Of a DNA stretch of 13,794 nucleotides, positions 1-6,473 are shown in pieces. The notes beneath the pieces were generated by a model. That model did not search any database. It worked only from the letters and a program-made list of their open reading frames with translations, and was not told the DNA's origin. Position 1 is the first letter of the stretch; each line of letters begins with the position of its first letter. The stretch covers positions 1 to 13,794 of the forward strand of contig JBDUDA010000050.1 in assembly GCA_040003205.1 (NCBI GenBank), in the 5' to 3' direction. The position numbers were made by a program, and so were the translations under genes. The stretch is from JALYIM01 sp040003205. Its GTDB lineage: Bacteria; Acidobacteriota; Terriglobia; Terriglobales; Acidobacteriaceae.

Positions 1-1
1 C

Positions 2-55
2 CACCTGCTCGAACTCTACGGTAAGTGCCTGCAAACCGTGCAAGCCAAAAAATAA
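2..55 (+). CDS. C-terminal tail of an unidentified gene entering from the left
   Basis: An open plus-strand frame runs from the window edge to a TAA stop at 53-55 and encodes HLLELYGKCLQTVQAKK. The amphipathic helix-like composition with a lysine-rich end resembles a real protein C-terminus, and a small hairpin (58-71) follows directly. The fragment is too short to assign a family. It could be a chance open frame. Confidence 0.35.
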   Translation, partial: HLLELYGKCLQTVQAKK

Positions 56-57
56 TC

Positions 58-71
58 GCTCGGTGCCGAGC
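58..71. terminator. small hairpin after the left-edge stop codon
   Basis: GCTCGG and CCGAGC form a 6-bp inverted repeat around a TG centre, 2 bases after the TAA at 53-55. A loop of at least 4 bases leaves 5 bp of stem. No T-run follows, so this is at best a weak terminator for the left-edge gene. Confidence 0.3.
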
Positions 72-160
72 AAGTGTCTTGAGTGACCAATGTCCGGCGT
101 GCTCTAAGTCTGGTGAGAAGATTCTTTTAGGCTCTAGTGGGGGGACTCTTTAGGTGGTGG

Positions 161-219
161 CGCAGCGCTTTTAGCGCTGCGATGACTCGCGACTTTTTTC
201 ACGGCTTCAGCCGCTGCGG
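161..219. repeat. palindromic repeat copy A (two hairpins)
   Basis: The first hairpin has perfect 9-bp arms, CGCAGCGCT (161-169) and AGCGCTGCG (173-181), around a TTT loop. The second has 5-bp arms, CGGCT (202-206) and AGCCG (209-213), around TC, followed by GCTGCGG-type sequence. The two are about 20 bases apart. The same order, a longer hairpin, a spacer of about 20 bases and a short CTTTAG-like hairpin, recurs at 7565-7691 and 13444-13530. The right part overlaps the 3' end of the neighbouring minus-strand gene, so that gene's last codons may come from the repeat. Confidence 0.7.
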
Positions 220-789
220 GCCCACTGACGGACTAGGCCCTCTCCAACGGAACGAATCCCAGACAGGCTGTTCACTATTCGGAACCTCACTATTGTTCCA
301 CAGTGTTGACGTGCGCAAATACCCGGCCGGCGTCATGGAGGCGTTGGCGTCGAAAGTGACGACCCAGATCTTTCGATTTGAGGCCAATGCAATCTTGTCC
401 AAGACAACGCGGACGCTGACATTGTGAAGTGCTAGGCTAAATTCCGGATCGTCGGTGTTCGCTGCCTGACTATATCCTACGCCCGCCGCAGGTTGCGATC
501 CCGGCTCACGAGATGCAGTTTTTGCTCGGACGATCTCGCGTAGGACGTGGCTTGCAATCTCAACAACTTGGTCGTGGATTTCCAAACTCTCCACTGGCAA
601 ATTCAGAAAGTTCTTTCGGCTCGATTTTAGCGAAGTCGGGAAAACGTGCACGACACCGTCGCTCGTTTCGACTCGGTAGTCACGCTGACTTTTTACCAGA
701 TCAGTCAGCATTTGCTGGACGGATGCACTTTTCCATGAGCGGCTCACGGTCTTTGTAGTCAGCGGGGACCGGGCCCATTCGATGCCCAT
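199..789 (-). CDS. envelope protein of unknown function, main body, separated from its signal peptide by a frameshift
   Basis: This frame encodes 196 residues from an ATG at 789, but protein-like sequence in the same frame continues upstream (DFGHALIRFAQQFNLP just before M1), so 789 is probably not the native start. The signal peptide is in another frame at 819-968. Residues of about 115-145 (FSLALHNVSVRVVLDKIALA) resemble the short-domain pattern of secretin/TonB N-terminal (STN-like) modules. The order of short domain and WVVTF-type strand matches an uncharacterised secreted family that I recall from Acidobacteriota, which I could not check. The protein is probably exported; its function is unknown. 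The C-terminus runs into the palindromic repeat at 161-219. A chance open frame is unlikely given the continuity of the composition. Confidence 0.65.
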   Translation of the reverse strand: MGIEWARSPLTTKTVSRSWKSASVQQMLTDLVKSQRDYRVETSDGVVHVFPTSLKSSRKNFLNLPVESLEIHDQVVEIASHVLREIVRAKTASREPGSQPAAGVGYSQAANTDDPEFSLALHNVSVRVVLDKIALASNRKIWVVTFDANASMTPAGYLRTSTLWNNSEVPNSEQPVWDSFRWRGPSPSVGPQRLKP

Positions 790-818
790 TGGTAAATTAA
801 ATTGTTGTGCAAATCTGA

Positions 819-968
819 TCAGCGCGTGACCGAAGTCCCTCTCTGCAACGTATAAGCCTTAACATGCGCATCAAGCTTCACTTGGATGAATGACGAGCCG
901 CCTAAGGCTGCCATGTCGGCTCCAAGCGTCCCTGGAAGAGCTAAGCAGAAAATGAGAATGAAAGGCAT
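819..968 (-). pseudogene. signal-peptide fragment of the same envelope protein, out of frame with its body
   Basis: The ATG at 968 follows a purine-rich GAGGTGAGGT ribosome-binding region. The first 17 residues are hydrophobic with a small-residue end (MPFILIFCLALPGTLGAD), typical of a Sec signal peptide. The mature part FIQVKLDAHVKAYTLQR then meets TGA at 819-821. The other frame becomes open only after a stop at 859-861, so the shift lies between 819 and 861. Removing one AG unit from the (AG)3 tract (839-844, plus strand CTCTCT) gives a continuous reading YTLQRDFGHALIRFA; adding one base would also restore the frame. The combined gene would span 199-968 and encode roughly 255 residues. A sequencing error and a true mutation cannot be told apart here. 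Confidence 0.6.
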
Positions 969-1128
969 ACCTCACCTCACTGACCGTTTACGAGAACTTT
1001 ACTGGAAGATTATGAAATTGCCTTGATAGCCGATGCTGAACCGAAATGCCAGTCTGACTAACAATGCTGGCCCGGTCCAATTCGCCCACACCGGTCCTTC
1101 GCATGCCGTGGCGCAAATGCTTGATGCG

Positions 1129-1176
1129 CCCCCGAATTGGTTCGCAGCGTCTTCTACCACGCTACGCGGTCGGGGG
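1129..1176. other. nested hairpin in the gap downstream of mtaB
   Basis: The outer stem is CCCCCGA (1129-1135) with TCGGGGG (1170-1176). The inner stem is CGCAGCGT (1143-1150) with ACGCTACG (1159-1166), one mismatch, around an 8-base loop. It lies about 100 bp past the mtaB stop on the transcribed strand. It has no T-run and no tRNA-type arms. It may be a decayed palindromic repeat, an RNA-stabilising structure or a structured RNA. Apart from it, I see no gene in 969-1281; an open plus-strand frame at 1033-1221 has no protein-like features. Confidence 0.45.
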
Positions 1177-1281
1177 TTCGCGGGCCAACACGTGCTGCTG
1201 AATCCCCCGATGACTAACTGAAGTCCATCTTGGTGTGCCTGCTTTCACGCTCCAGATGTTGAATATCCCGGCCGTCGCCAC

Positions 1282-2700
1282 TCACAACTGTTCACAGTGA
1301 GCCTTGGCACGTCGGACGTGCGATATCAAAGCCCCATCCACAGCTCCCGTCACTCGGACTTCCATCCAGCAATTGGCCGCGTGCTTTCCAGCGAGGCGGA
1401 GAGAAATAAAATTGTCACTCAGCGCCTCGGTATATTTCCCGTCGAAGCCATGAAGTGTAATCGCTTCGACGATCGTGCCTAAAAATGTTTTGATGAAGGC
1501 GCGCTTCCTTTCCCTGCCAAGCTCGCGCAGCACCTGGCTCCTCTCTCGTACCACTACCCCCGGCAGCTGATCTTTCAAAAGCGCCGCGGGAGTTCCCGGA
1601 CGCGCCGAATACGAGAACACATGCAAATAAGTCAGTGGCAAGTCTTCGATGAGCTGGCAGGTCTCTTCAAAATCATCATCCGTTTCGCCGGGAAATCCAA
1701 CCATTACATCCGCGCCAATAGCTGCGGTTGGCATAGCCGCTCGAATCTGTTCAATCTTTTCGCGATAGTGCCAGGGACGATATTTGCGGTGCATCAGTCG
1801 CAAAATGCGATCGCTGCCCGATTGCAATGGGACGTGTGCATGCTTTGCGATACGCGATGATTCCGTCATCAGGCGAATGAGACTACTACTCCAATCCATC
1901 GGCTCGACCGAACTGATGCGCAGCTTGCGCAAATCGCTGCCGTCTAAAATTTCGCCAATCAAATCCTCGAACCTTGCTGGAGTTTCGAAGTCGCGTCCCC
2001 AGCGCCCCAGGTTGATTCCAGAAATAACGACCTCCTGATATCCCGCAATCACCAAGCCGCGAATTTCGCGCAGGATGACGTTCAGCGCTAGCGACCGGCT
2101 ACTCCCTCGAACATAGGGGATCACGCAAAATGAGCATCGGTTATCGCAGCCATCCTGCACTTTTAGATTTGGACGCGTGCGTTCATATTCCCCGTCAAAA
2201 ACTGGCGCGGCTTGAAGTTCCGTGTGGGCAAATATATCTGAGACGAAAATTCGCCCTCTGCTTGCGGAATCTGCTGAACTTGAATTCATCAAACTCGAAA
2301 GGGGCACGAAACCCCGCGCCTGGCTCTCCAAAATCGTTGACGAAGCGTCGACGGCAGGCGGCTTTCTCTCCAGCATCAACTCCGCTAGCTCATGCTTATG
2401 GGAGTTCCCGATGACGCAAGCCACTCCCTCGAGACGAGAGATCTCCGCAGGCGCACGCTGCGCGTAGCATCCTGTAACTACGATTTTGCAGGATGGACTT
2501 GCTCTATGAATCCGTCGAATGGCGGCGCGTGCGTCACGGTCGGCGGAAGCAGTCACGGTGCAGGTATTTAGTACAACAATTTCCGCCGCTTCTGCTGACC
2601 GCGCTCCCTTTGCACCCAGCTCTCGAAACTGACGCTCGATTGCAGCGCCGTCGGCCTGGGTCGCCCGGCAGCCAAAGTTCTGCACATAAAAGCTTTGCAC
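1282..2700 (-). CDS. mtaB: tRNA t6A37 methylthiotransferase MtaB (radical SAM)
   Basis: MtaB adds a methylthio group to N6-threonylcarbamoyladenosine at position 37 of ANN-decoding tRNAs, giving ms2t6A and improving codon reading. The 472-residue length fits the family. The N-terminal UPF0004 domain carries the three auxiliary-cluster cysteines C11, C47 and C78 (NFGC, NTC, TGCYAQ). The radical-SAM motif CxxxCxxC is C185, C189 and C192 (DGCDNRCSFCVIPYVRG). A C-terminal TRAM-like segment lies at about 400-465. NTCTVT and the overall layout favour MtaB over MiaB or RimO. A weakly conserved insert (about 112-165, serine-rich) lies between the first two domains. The start is GTG at 2700; no good Shine-Dalgarno site precedes it and no upstream ATG is in frame. 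It is divergent from the response regulator at 2789. Confidence 0.9.
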   Translation of the reverse strand: MQSFYVQNFGCRATQADGAAIERQFRELGAKGARSAEAAEIVVLNTCTVTASADRDARAAIRRIHRASPSCKIVVTGCYAQRAPAEISRLEGVACVIGNSHKHELAELMLERKPPAVDASSTILESQARGFVPLSSLMNSSSADSASRGRIFVSDIFAHTELQAAPVFDGEYERTRPNLKVQDGCDNRCSFCVIPYVRGSSRSLALNVILREIRGLVIAGYQEVVISGINLGRWGRDFETPARFEDLIGEILDGSDLRKLRISSVEPMDWSSSLIRLMTESSRIAKHAHVPLQSGSDRILRLMHRKYRPWHYREKIEQIRAAMPTAAIGADVMVGFPGETDDDFEETCQLIEDLPLTYLHVFSYSARPGTPAALLKDQLPGVVVRERSQVLRELGRERKRAFIKTFLGTIVEAITLHGFDGKYTEALSDNFISLRLAGKHAANCWMEVRVTGAVDGALISHVRRAKAHCEQL

Positions 2701-2788
2701 GGGAATATAGTAACTGAATCTAGTAATGGCGTAGATCTGCCGTCGATCCAGGCATTTTGCCGATCACTGTTCTGAGTTCGGAGGATTT

Positions 2789-3250
2789 TTGATTAAGCGA
2801 CGGATCCTTCTGGTGGACGACGACCTGGCCGCCCTCCTGACTCTGAAAGCGGTGCTCGAACTCAATCATTTCGAGGTGCATACGGCAGCGTCCTCCGCCG
2901 AAGCTATGGAAAAGCTGGACCACGGTAATTATCAAATGGTGATCACCGACAGCCGAATGGAAACCGAGGATGCTGGTTTTCATGTGCTGAGGGCGGCGCG
3001 GCGTCAATCGTACAACCCCGCAACCGCTTTGCTGACCTCGTACCCTCCTCATAAAGCGGAGCGTGAATCCTTTGGCGCGCAAACTATTTTGGTGAAGCCG
3101 GTAGGAACAGAAGACGTGCTGCGGCAAATCGAGGCATTGCTTGTAACTCACGAGGACGAAAAACAAGTGGCGGATGCACGTCGCGGAAACGGACTTGTCG
3201 CGAAGGGAATGCGCAGAAATACCGCCCGCCACCAAAAAAAGCCGGTTTGA
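2789..3250 (+). CDS. single-domain response regulator (CheY-like receiver)
   Basis: The 153-residue protein has a complete receiver domain at about 4-125 and no recognisable output domain. The acidic pocket is D10-D12 (LLVDDD), the phospho-acceptor is D54 (MVITDSRM), the switch threonine is T83 (ALLTSY) and the conserved lysine is K103 (ILVKP). The last 25 residues form a basic tail rich in arginine and lysine, with no known domain. The start is TTG at 2789; GGAGG at 2780-2784 lies 4 bases upstream, a short but usable spacing. No histidine kinase gene is adjacent, so the partner is unknown. It is divergent from mtaB and converges on the zinc-ribbon gene. It probably acts by protein-protein contact, as CheY or Spo0F do. 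Confidence 0.88.
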   Translation: MIKRRILLVDDDLAALLTLKAVLELNHFEVHTAASSAEAMEKLDHGNYQMVITDSRMETEDAGFHVLRAARRQSYNPATALLTSYPPHKAERESFGAQTILVKPVGTEDVLRQIEALLVTHEDEKQVADARRGNGLVAKGMRRNTARHQKKPV

Positions 3251-3350
3251 ACAAACGCTGAATGTTCAGGACTGTTGAACTATCATCCCTGCAACTCTCA
3301 AGTTTGATCTCTAAATTTGACCGGCCACAAAATCTGCTAAACGCCACGAA

Positions 3351-3659
3351 TCAAGCTGACGCGGCGTGCCTCTTCTGCTGAAAACATTCGCGACACAACA
3401 CAGGACGCCCCTGCGTCGGACGGAAGGGAACGGTGGTTTCCTTTCCGCACTCCGAGCAAACAGTCCGGGTCTCCACCTTGGTGGAACCGGATCCAGATGC
3501 GGATGCCCCTAAAACAGAGATTCTTTTTGCTTTGCAGGCTTTGCAACGCTTAGGTTCATTCTTGAATTGCTTATCGTAGAAGAATAGTTGTTCGCCGGCG
3601 GTGAAGACGAAGTCGCCGCCGCAATCAATGCACTTCAACACTTTGTCCTGGAATTCCAT
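3351..3659 (-). CDS. small zinc-ribbon protein with paired CxxC motifs
   Basis: From the preferred ATG at 3659 the protein has 102 residues. It holds two treble-clef or ribbon-like units: CIDCG plus CKACK in the first half (MEFQDKVLKCIDCGGDFVF, then KRCKACKAKR), and CSECGK plus CRECF in the second. Each pair of CxxC motifs can bind one zinc ion. The first unit fits the family described as a probable zinc-ribbon domain (DKxLxCxDCGxxFxFTxGEQ). The second resembles a CxxC ribbon often found in Acidobacteriota and Chloroflexi. A serine/glycine linker joins them. The frame stays open to an upstream ATG at 3710, but the MEFQDK start matches the family and has a GGGG ribosome-binding stretch 8 bases upstream. 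The role is unknown; nucleic-acid or protein binding is possible. It is downstream of rpsU, beyond a terminator-like hairpin. Confidence 0.82.
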   Translation of the reverse strand: MEFQDKVLKCIDCGGDFVFTAGEQLFFYDKQFKNEPKRCKACKAKRISVLGASASGSGSTKVETRTVCSECGKETTVPFRPTQGRPVLCRECFQQKRHAASA

Positions 3660-3860
3660 CGAGGATGCCCCTTTCGGCCCGAGTACTCGCGCTTCCGCGG
3701 CTGGAGACAACTTCTCCAGTGTGCGCAGATGCGCAAGCGTGCGCTAAAACATCCCCTCATTCGTGAAACTGTCGCCCTGGGTTCGGCCCGCCATGCAGAG
3801 AAGCCGCATGGTCTACATCGCAGCAAAGGTCAATGCCGGAAAGCCTTCCGCAAATACAGC

Positions 3861-3886
3861 GGGCCGCCTCCGGAGAGGGGCGGCCC
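3861..3886 (-). terminator. GC-rich hairpin downstream of rpsU
   Basis: Perfect 8-bp arms, GGGCCGCC (3861-3868) and GGCGGCCC (3879-3886), enclose a 10-base loop that can pair further (CTC/GAG). The hairpin begins 9 bases after the rpsU TAG (3896-3898) on the minus strand. The downstream U-stretch is poor (TATTTG), so it may be a weak intrinsic terminator or a 3'-end stabiliser of the rpsU message. Confidence 0.6.
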
Positions 3887-3895
3887 TCGAAACCC

Positions 3896-4123
3896 CTAGT
3901 CCTGTTCCTTGCGCGCCTTTTTACGGCTACGTTTACGCGCCAAGGCTTCCTTCACACGCTTCTTTTCGCCTGGTTTCAGGTAGAAGGAGTGACGCTTAAC
4001 TTCCTTGATGATGTCTTCCTGTTGAACCTTGCGCTTGAAACGGCGCAAAGCATTCTCGAGGGACTCACCCTCTTGCAATCTGACTTCAGCCAACGGAACC
4101 ACACCCCCAAACTCGTCCGGCAT
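3896..4123 (-). CDS. rpsU: 30S ribosomal protein bS21
   Basis: bS21 binds the 30S platform near the 3' end of 16S rRNA and helps mRNA initiation. The 75-residue product has the family core EVRLQEGESLENALRRFKRK, then VQQEDIIKEVKRHSFYLKP and a strongly basic C-terminus (KKRVKEALARKRSRKKARK). The open frame extends 13 codons further to a TTG at 4162, but that TTG is the first part of a good -35 box (4157-4162) and a -10 box lies between, so the ATG at 4123 is chosen. The predicted transcript then has only a few leader bases and no Shine-Dalgarno site. The gene is probably monocistronic or weakly linked to the zinc-ribbon gene beyond the hairpin at 3861-3886. Confidence 0.93.
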   Translation of the reverse strand: MPDEFGGVVPLAEVRLQEGESLENALRRFKRKVQQEDIIKEVKRHSFYLKPGEKKRVKEALARKRSRKKARKEQD

Positions 4124-4134
4124 GGACAGAGTAT

Positions 4135-4162
4135 TTATTACAAGGTTCGACGGGTAAGTCAA
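4135..4162 (-). promoter_or_regulatory. rpsU promoter
   Basis: On the minus strand TTGACT (4157-4162) and TAATAA (4135-4140) are separated by 16 bases, a near-consensus housekeeping sigma-factor promoter. The expected start point is near 4128, only about 5 bases before the rpsU ATG at 4123. This implies a leaderless or nearly leaderless message. Confidence 0.6.
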
Positions 4163-4232
4163 GTGTTATGTGTCAGGTCGTCCAGGGATGATGCCATCTG
4201 CGAAATTTCATAGCTCTTTCTCAAGTCTTAAC

Positions 4233-6473
4233 TCAAAACCCTAGCCTCAGCGCAAACTGCACCTGCCTTGGTGCATAAGCGTTGCTGATTTGTACTGAAT
4301 TCCTGGGCGCGCGGTATTGCGCCGGATAGGATCTAAACCCAATCGTCTTCGACGATTCCAGAAACTGCACCGTATCGCTCTGCAACCCTTGGTCCGTGAT
4401 TGCTACACGCTTGTTATCGCGGTTCAAGAGATTAAAGGACTCGGCTACGAATTCCAGTTTGAAGCGCTCACGCGCAATCAGAACCCGGGTCAGGCGTAAA
4501 TCTGTACTCGCATAGTCTGGGCCGAGAAAAGAGTTCCGCCGCGCTCCGGGGAGCCGGTCGTTTTCGCTGTTGCCATCCTGATTGGCGTCGCCTGAAACCA
4601 TGACATTCACGGGACGTCCGCTTCCTATCGTCACCACGCCGGCATATTTCCAGGAGTCGAAAATCGCGCTGAGGAAAGAATGGCTGTTGTCGAACGGCTT
4701 GGGCTCGGTGATCCAGGAAAACACGAAGCGCTGACGCTGGTCGGTGACGCTCGCGCCCCGCTCGCCCTGCGGAGCATAGGCATTTTGGACGGTTGCGGGT
4801 TGGCCTGCGACCAGAGCGTCTTGTCCGTCATCCATCGCGTGCGCGTAGGTGTACGCCATCCGGGAATAGAATCCGTGAGACATGCGGCGATGTATCGAGA
4901 CTGTCAAACCGTGATAGACGCTCGATGCCGCGCTCTCAAAAACCGTGATCGCTCCCAGCTGCGGTATCGGACGCGATACAGCATTTATGCAAGGAGGGAA
5001 CGGGCACGCAATCGAAGCGATCATCTGCCAGGTTGAAAACGATTGCACGGTGTCATATCCCAGCAAATTTACTCCCGTGGGGTCGTAAACCGGGTAAGAC
5101 ATCTCAACCGGCGGTGGCAGATTCACGTCCCGCGCCCGAATTAAATTTTGACCGTGCACGAAGGTGTAGGAAACCCCTAAAGACGTTTCATCGACGACCT
5201 CGCGCTCGACACTGAGGCTGGCCTGATGGACCTGAGGACTGCGAAAGTTGTGAGCAAATGCGGAGATATCACTCTTAAAAAATTGCGCCAGGCTTATCGG
5301 AGGCTCGCAAAAGGCCGCGGTGGGCGCGCAATTTACCAGCGCATTGGGATACTGCGGAAAAACCTGCTGATCGTAGTAATTGGTATTTCTAAGAAACAGA
5401 GTTCTGTTCGCAAGTCCATTCTGGCTCTGCACGGTGGAGTTATAAATTTGCGGAACGCGGGTATAGAAAAGTCCGTACCCTCCACGAAGCACGAGCGGCC
5501 GGTGCTCGCCGAAAGAGTAGGCAAAGCCCGCGCGCGGTGCAAAGTTCTCGGGATTCAACGGCACTTTTCCGGAGTCCGGCCATAAAGGATTGGTTCTGAG
5601 ACCCCGGGTCGTGAACGTCTGCAGATCGTAGCGCGCCCCAAGACTCAGGGCCAGATGATTAGACACCCTGATAGTGTCCTGGAGAAACGCAGCATATTCA
5701 TTGGTGTCAGGATGAGTTACGGCGGAGCCAAAATTCTGCATGTAGTAGCGAGGGACCTGGTGAGCAAACGCGCGCAGAGGTGTAAGTTCCAGTCCGGCGA
5801 GCCTGGGATCAAAGGTAAAGGGATCCACTTTGATGTGATTGAAAAAGTACTCGCCGCCAAACCGCGATGGAAAGAAGTTGTAAATCCATGTGAGCAGCGC
5901 GTCCCCGCCAAACTTCCACGAATTCCGGCCCGCCTCGAAGCTGAAAGTCTCGGCCAAATGCAGGCGATGCTGCCGGGTTTCACGAGGCAGAATCGAGGAG
6001 CGTCCAAAGCCGTCAATGATGGCGTAAATCTTGGTAAGCGGTTCCGTCGAATTGCTGGTGGACCATTGCAGATCGCGAGAAAATTGCGCACGCAGGCGGC
6101 TGGTCACGTGAAATGAGAGCTGACTCGTAAGTGACGCGGAGGCGGTTTCCGTTGCCACCGATTCCTCTCCGTTATCGCTGGTGCCGTACGTCGTCAGAGG
6201 GCTGGCGGGATCAAGAAACACGTTATTGCTTCCCCAATAGCGGGAAGTATTCAAGCGCAGCGCGAGAACGTGCCGGGGAGAGAGAGAAAAGTCGAATTTC
6301 AGGAAGCCCGCATTCCCGATCAGGTTGGCCGGATAAACTCCTGCCTGTTTCGAAAGCAGCGCCGCCGCTGTGAAGACCAGATTCTGATCGCTGGACTCGT
6401 AATCCCCCGGAGTGACCGGCCCGGTCCCAGCAGCCGGCGAAACGGTTGACCCGCCGTTTACAAATCTGACCAC
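4233..6473 (-). CDS. TonB-dependent receptor (Oar-like), beta-barrel part after a frameshift
   Basis: This 746-residue frame is the outer-membrane barrel of the receptor whose N-terminal half is at 6458-7462. Protein-like sequence in this frame continues upstream of its first ATG to the T7 tract (6510-6516): FDQHIFHLPAV is encoded just before M1. The barrel shows repeated aromatic, alternating beta-strand segments, NREDN-like turns (GSGRPVNVMVSGDANQDG), and ends QVQFALRLGF, with the terminal phenylalanine used for outer-membrane insertion. Such Oar-type receptors are abundant in Acidobacteriota; the substrate is unknown, with large glycans or peptides suggested for relatives. On its own this part lacks signal peptide and plug and could not be exported. 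If the frames were joined the receptor would be about 1075 residues, normal for the type. Confidence 0.85.
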   Translation of the reverse strand: MVRFVNGGSTVSPAAGTGPVTPGDYESSDQNLVFTAAALLSKQAGVYPANLIGNAGFLKFDFSLSPRHVLALRLNTSRYWGSNNVFLDPASPLTTYGTSDNGEESVATETASASLTSQLSFHVTSRLRAQFSRDLQWSTSNSTEPLTKIYAIIDGFGRSSILPRETRQHRLHLAETFSFEAGRNSWKFGGDALLTWIYNFFPSRFGGEYFFNHIKVDPFTFDPRLAGLELTPLRAFAHQVPRYYMQNFGSAVTHPDTNEYAAFLQDTIRVSNHLALSLGARYDLQTFTTRGLRTNPLWPDSGKVPLNPENFAPRAGFAYSFGEHRPLVLRGGYGLFYTRVPQIYNSTVQSQNGLANRTLFLRNTNYYDQQVFPQYPNALVNCAPTAAFCEPPISLAQFFKSDISAFAHNFRSPQVHQASLSVEREVVDETSLGVSYTFVHGQNLIRARDVNLPPPVEMSYPVYDPTGVNLLGYDTVQSFSTWQMIASIACPFPPCINAVSRPIPQLGAITVFESAASSVYHGLTVSIHRRMSHGFYSRMAYTYAHAMDDGQDALVAGQPATVQNAYAPQGERGASVTDQRQRFVFSWITEPKPFDNSHSFLSAIFDSWKYAGVVTIGSGRPVNVMVSGDANQDGNSENDRLPGARRNSFLGPDYASTDLRLTRVLIARERFKLEFVAESFNLLNRDNKRVAITDQGLQSDTVQFLESSKTIGFRSYPAQYRAPRNSVQISNAYAPRQVQFALRLGF

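Noticed and set aside
1129..1180. Possible tRNA because of a GGGGGTTCG stretch beside a hairpin
   Set aside because: The T-arm stem does not pair, and no anticodon arm, D-arm or acceptor stem can be placed.
3264..3280. GTTCA/TGAAC hairpin between the converging response-regulator and zinc-ribbon genes
   Set aside because: The stem is only 5 AT-containing base pairs with no T-run on either strand, too weak to call a terminator.
4124..4162. Extended N-terminus of bS21 from a TTG start
   Set aside because: The TTG lies in the -35 box and the extension covers the -10 box; family members start near the ATG at 4123.
5655..6116. Long plus-strand open frames opposite the receptor, mutL and AlkZ-related genes
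   Set aside because: They are antisense shadows of well-supported genes and show no domain or motif of their own.
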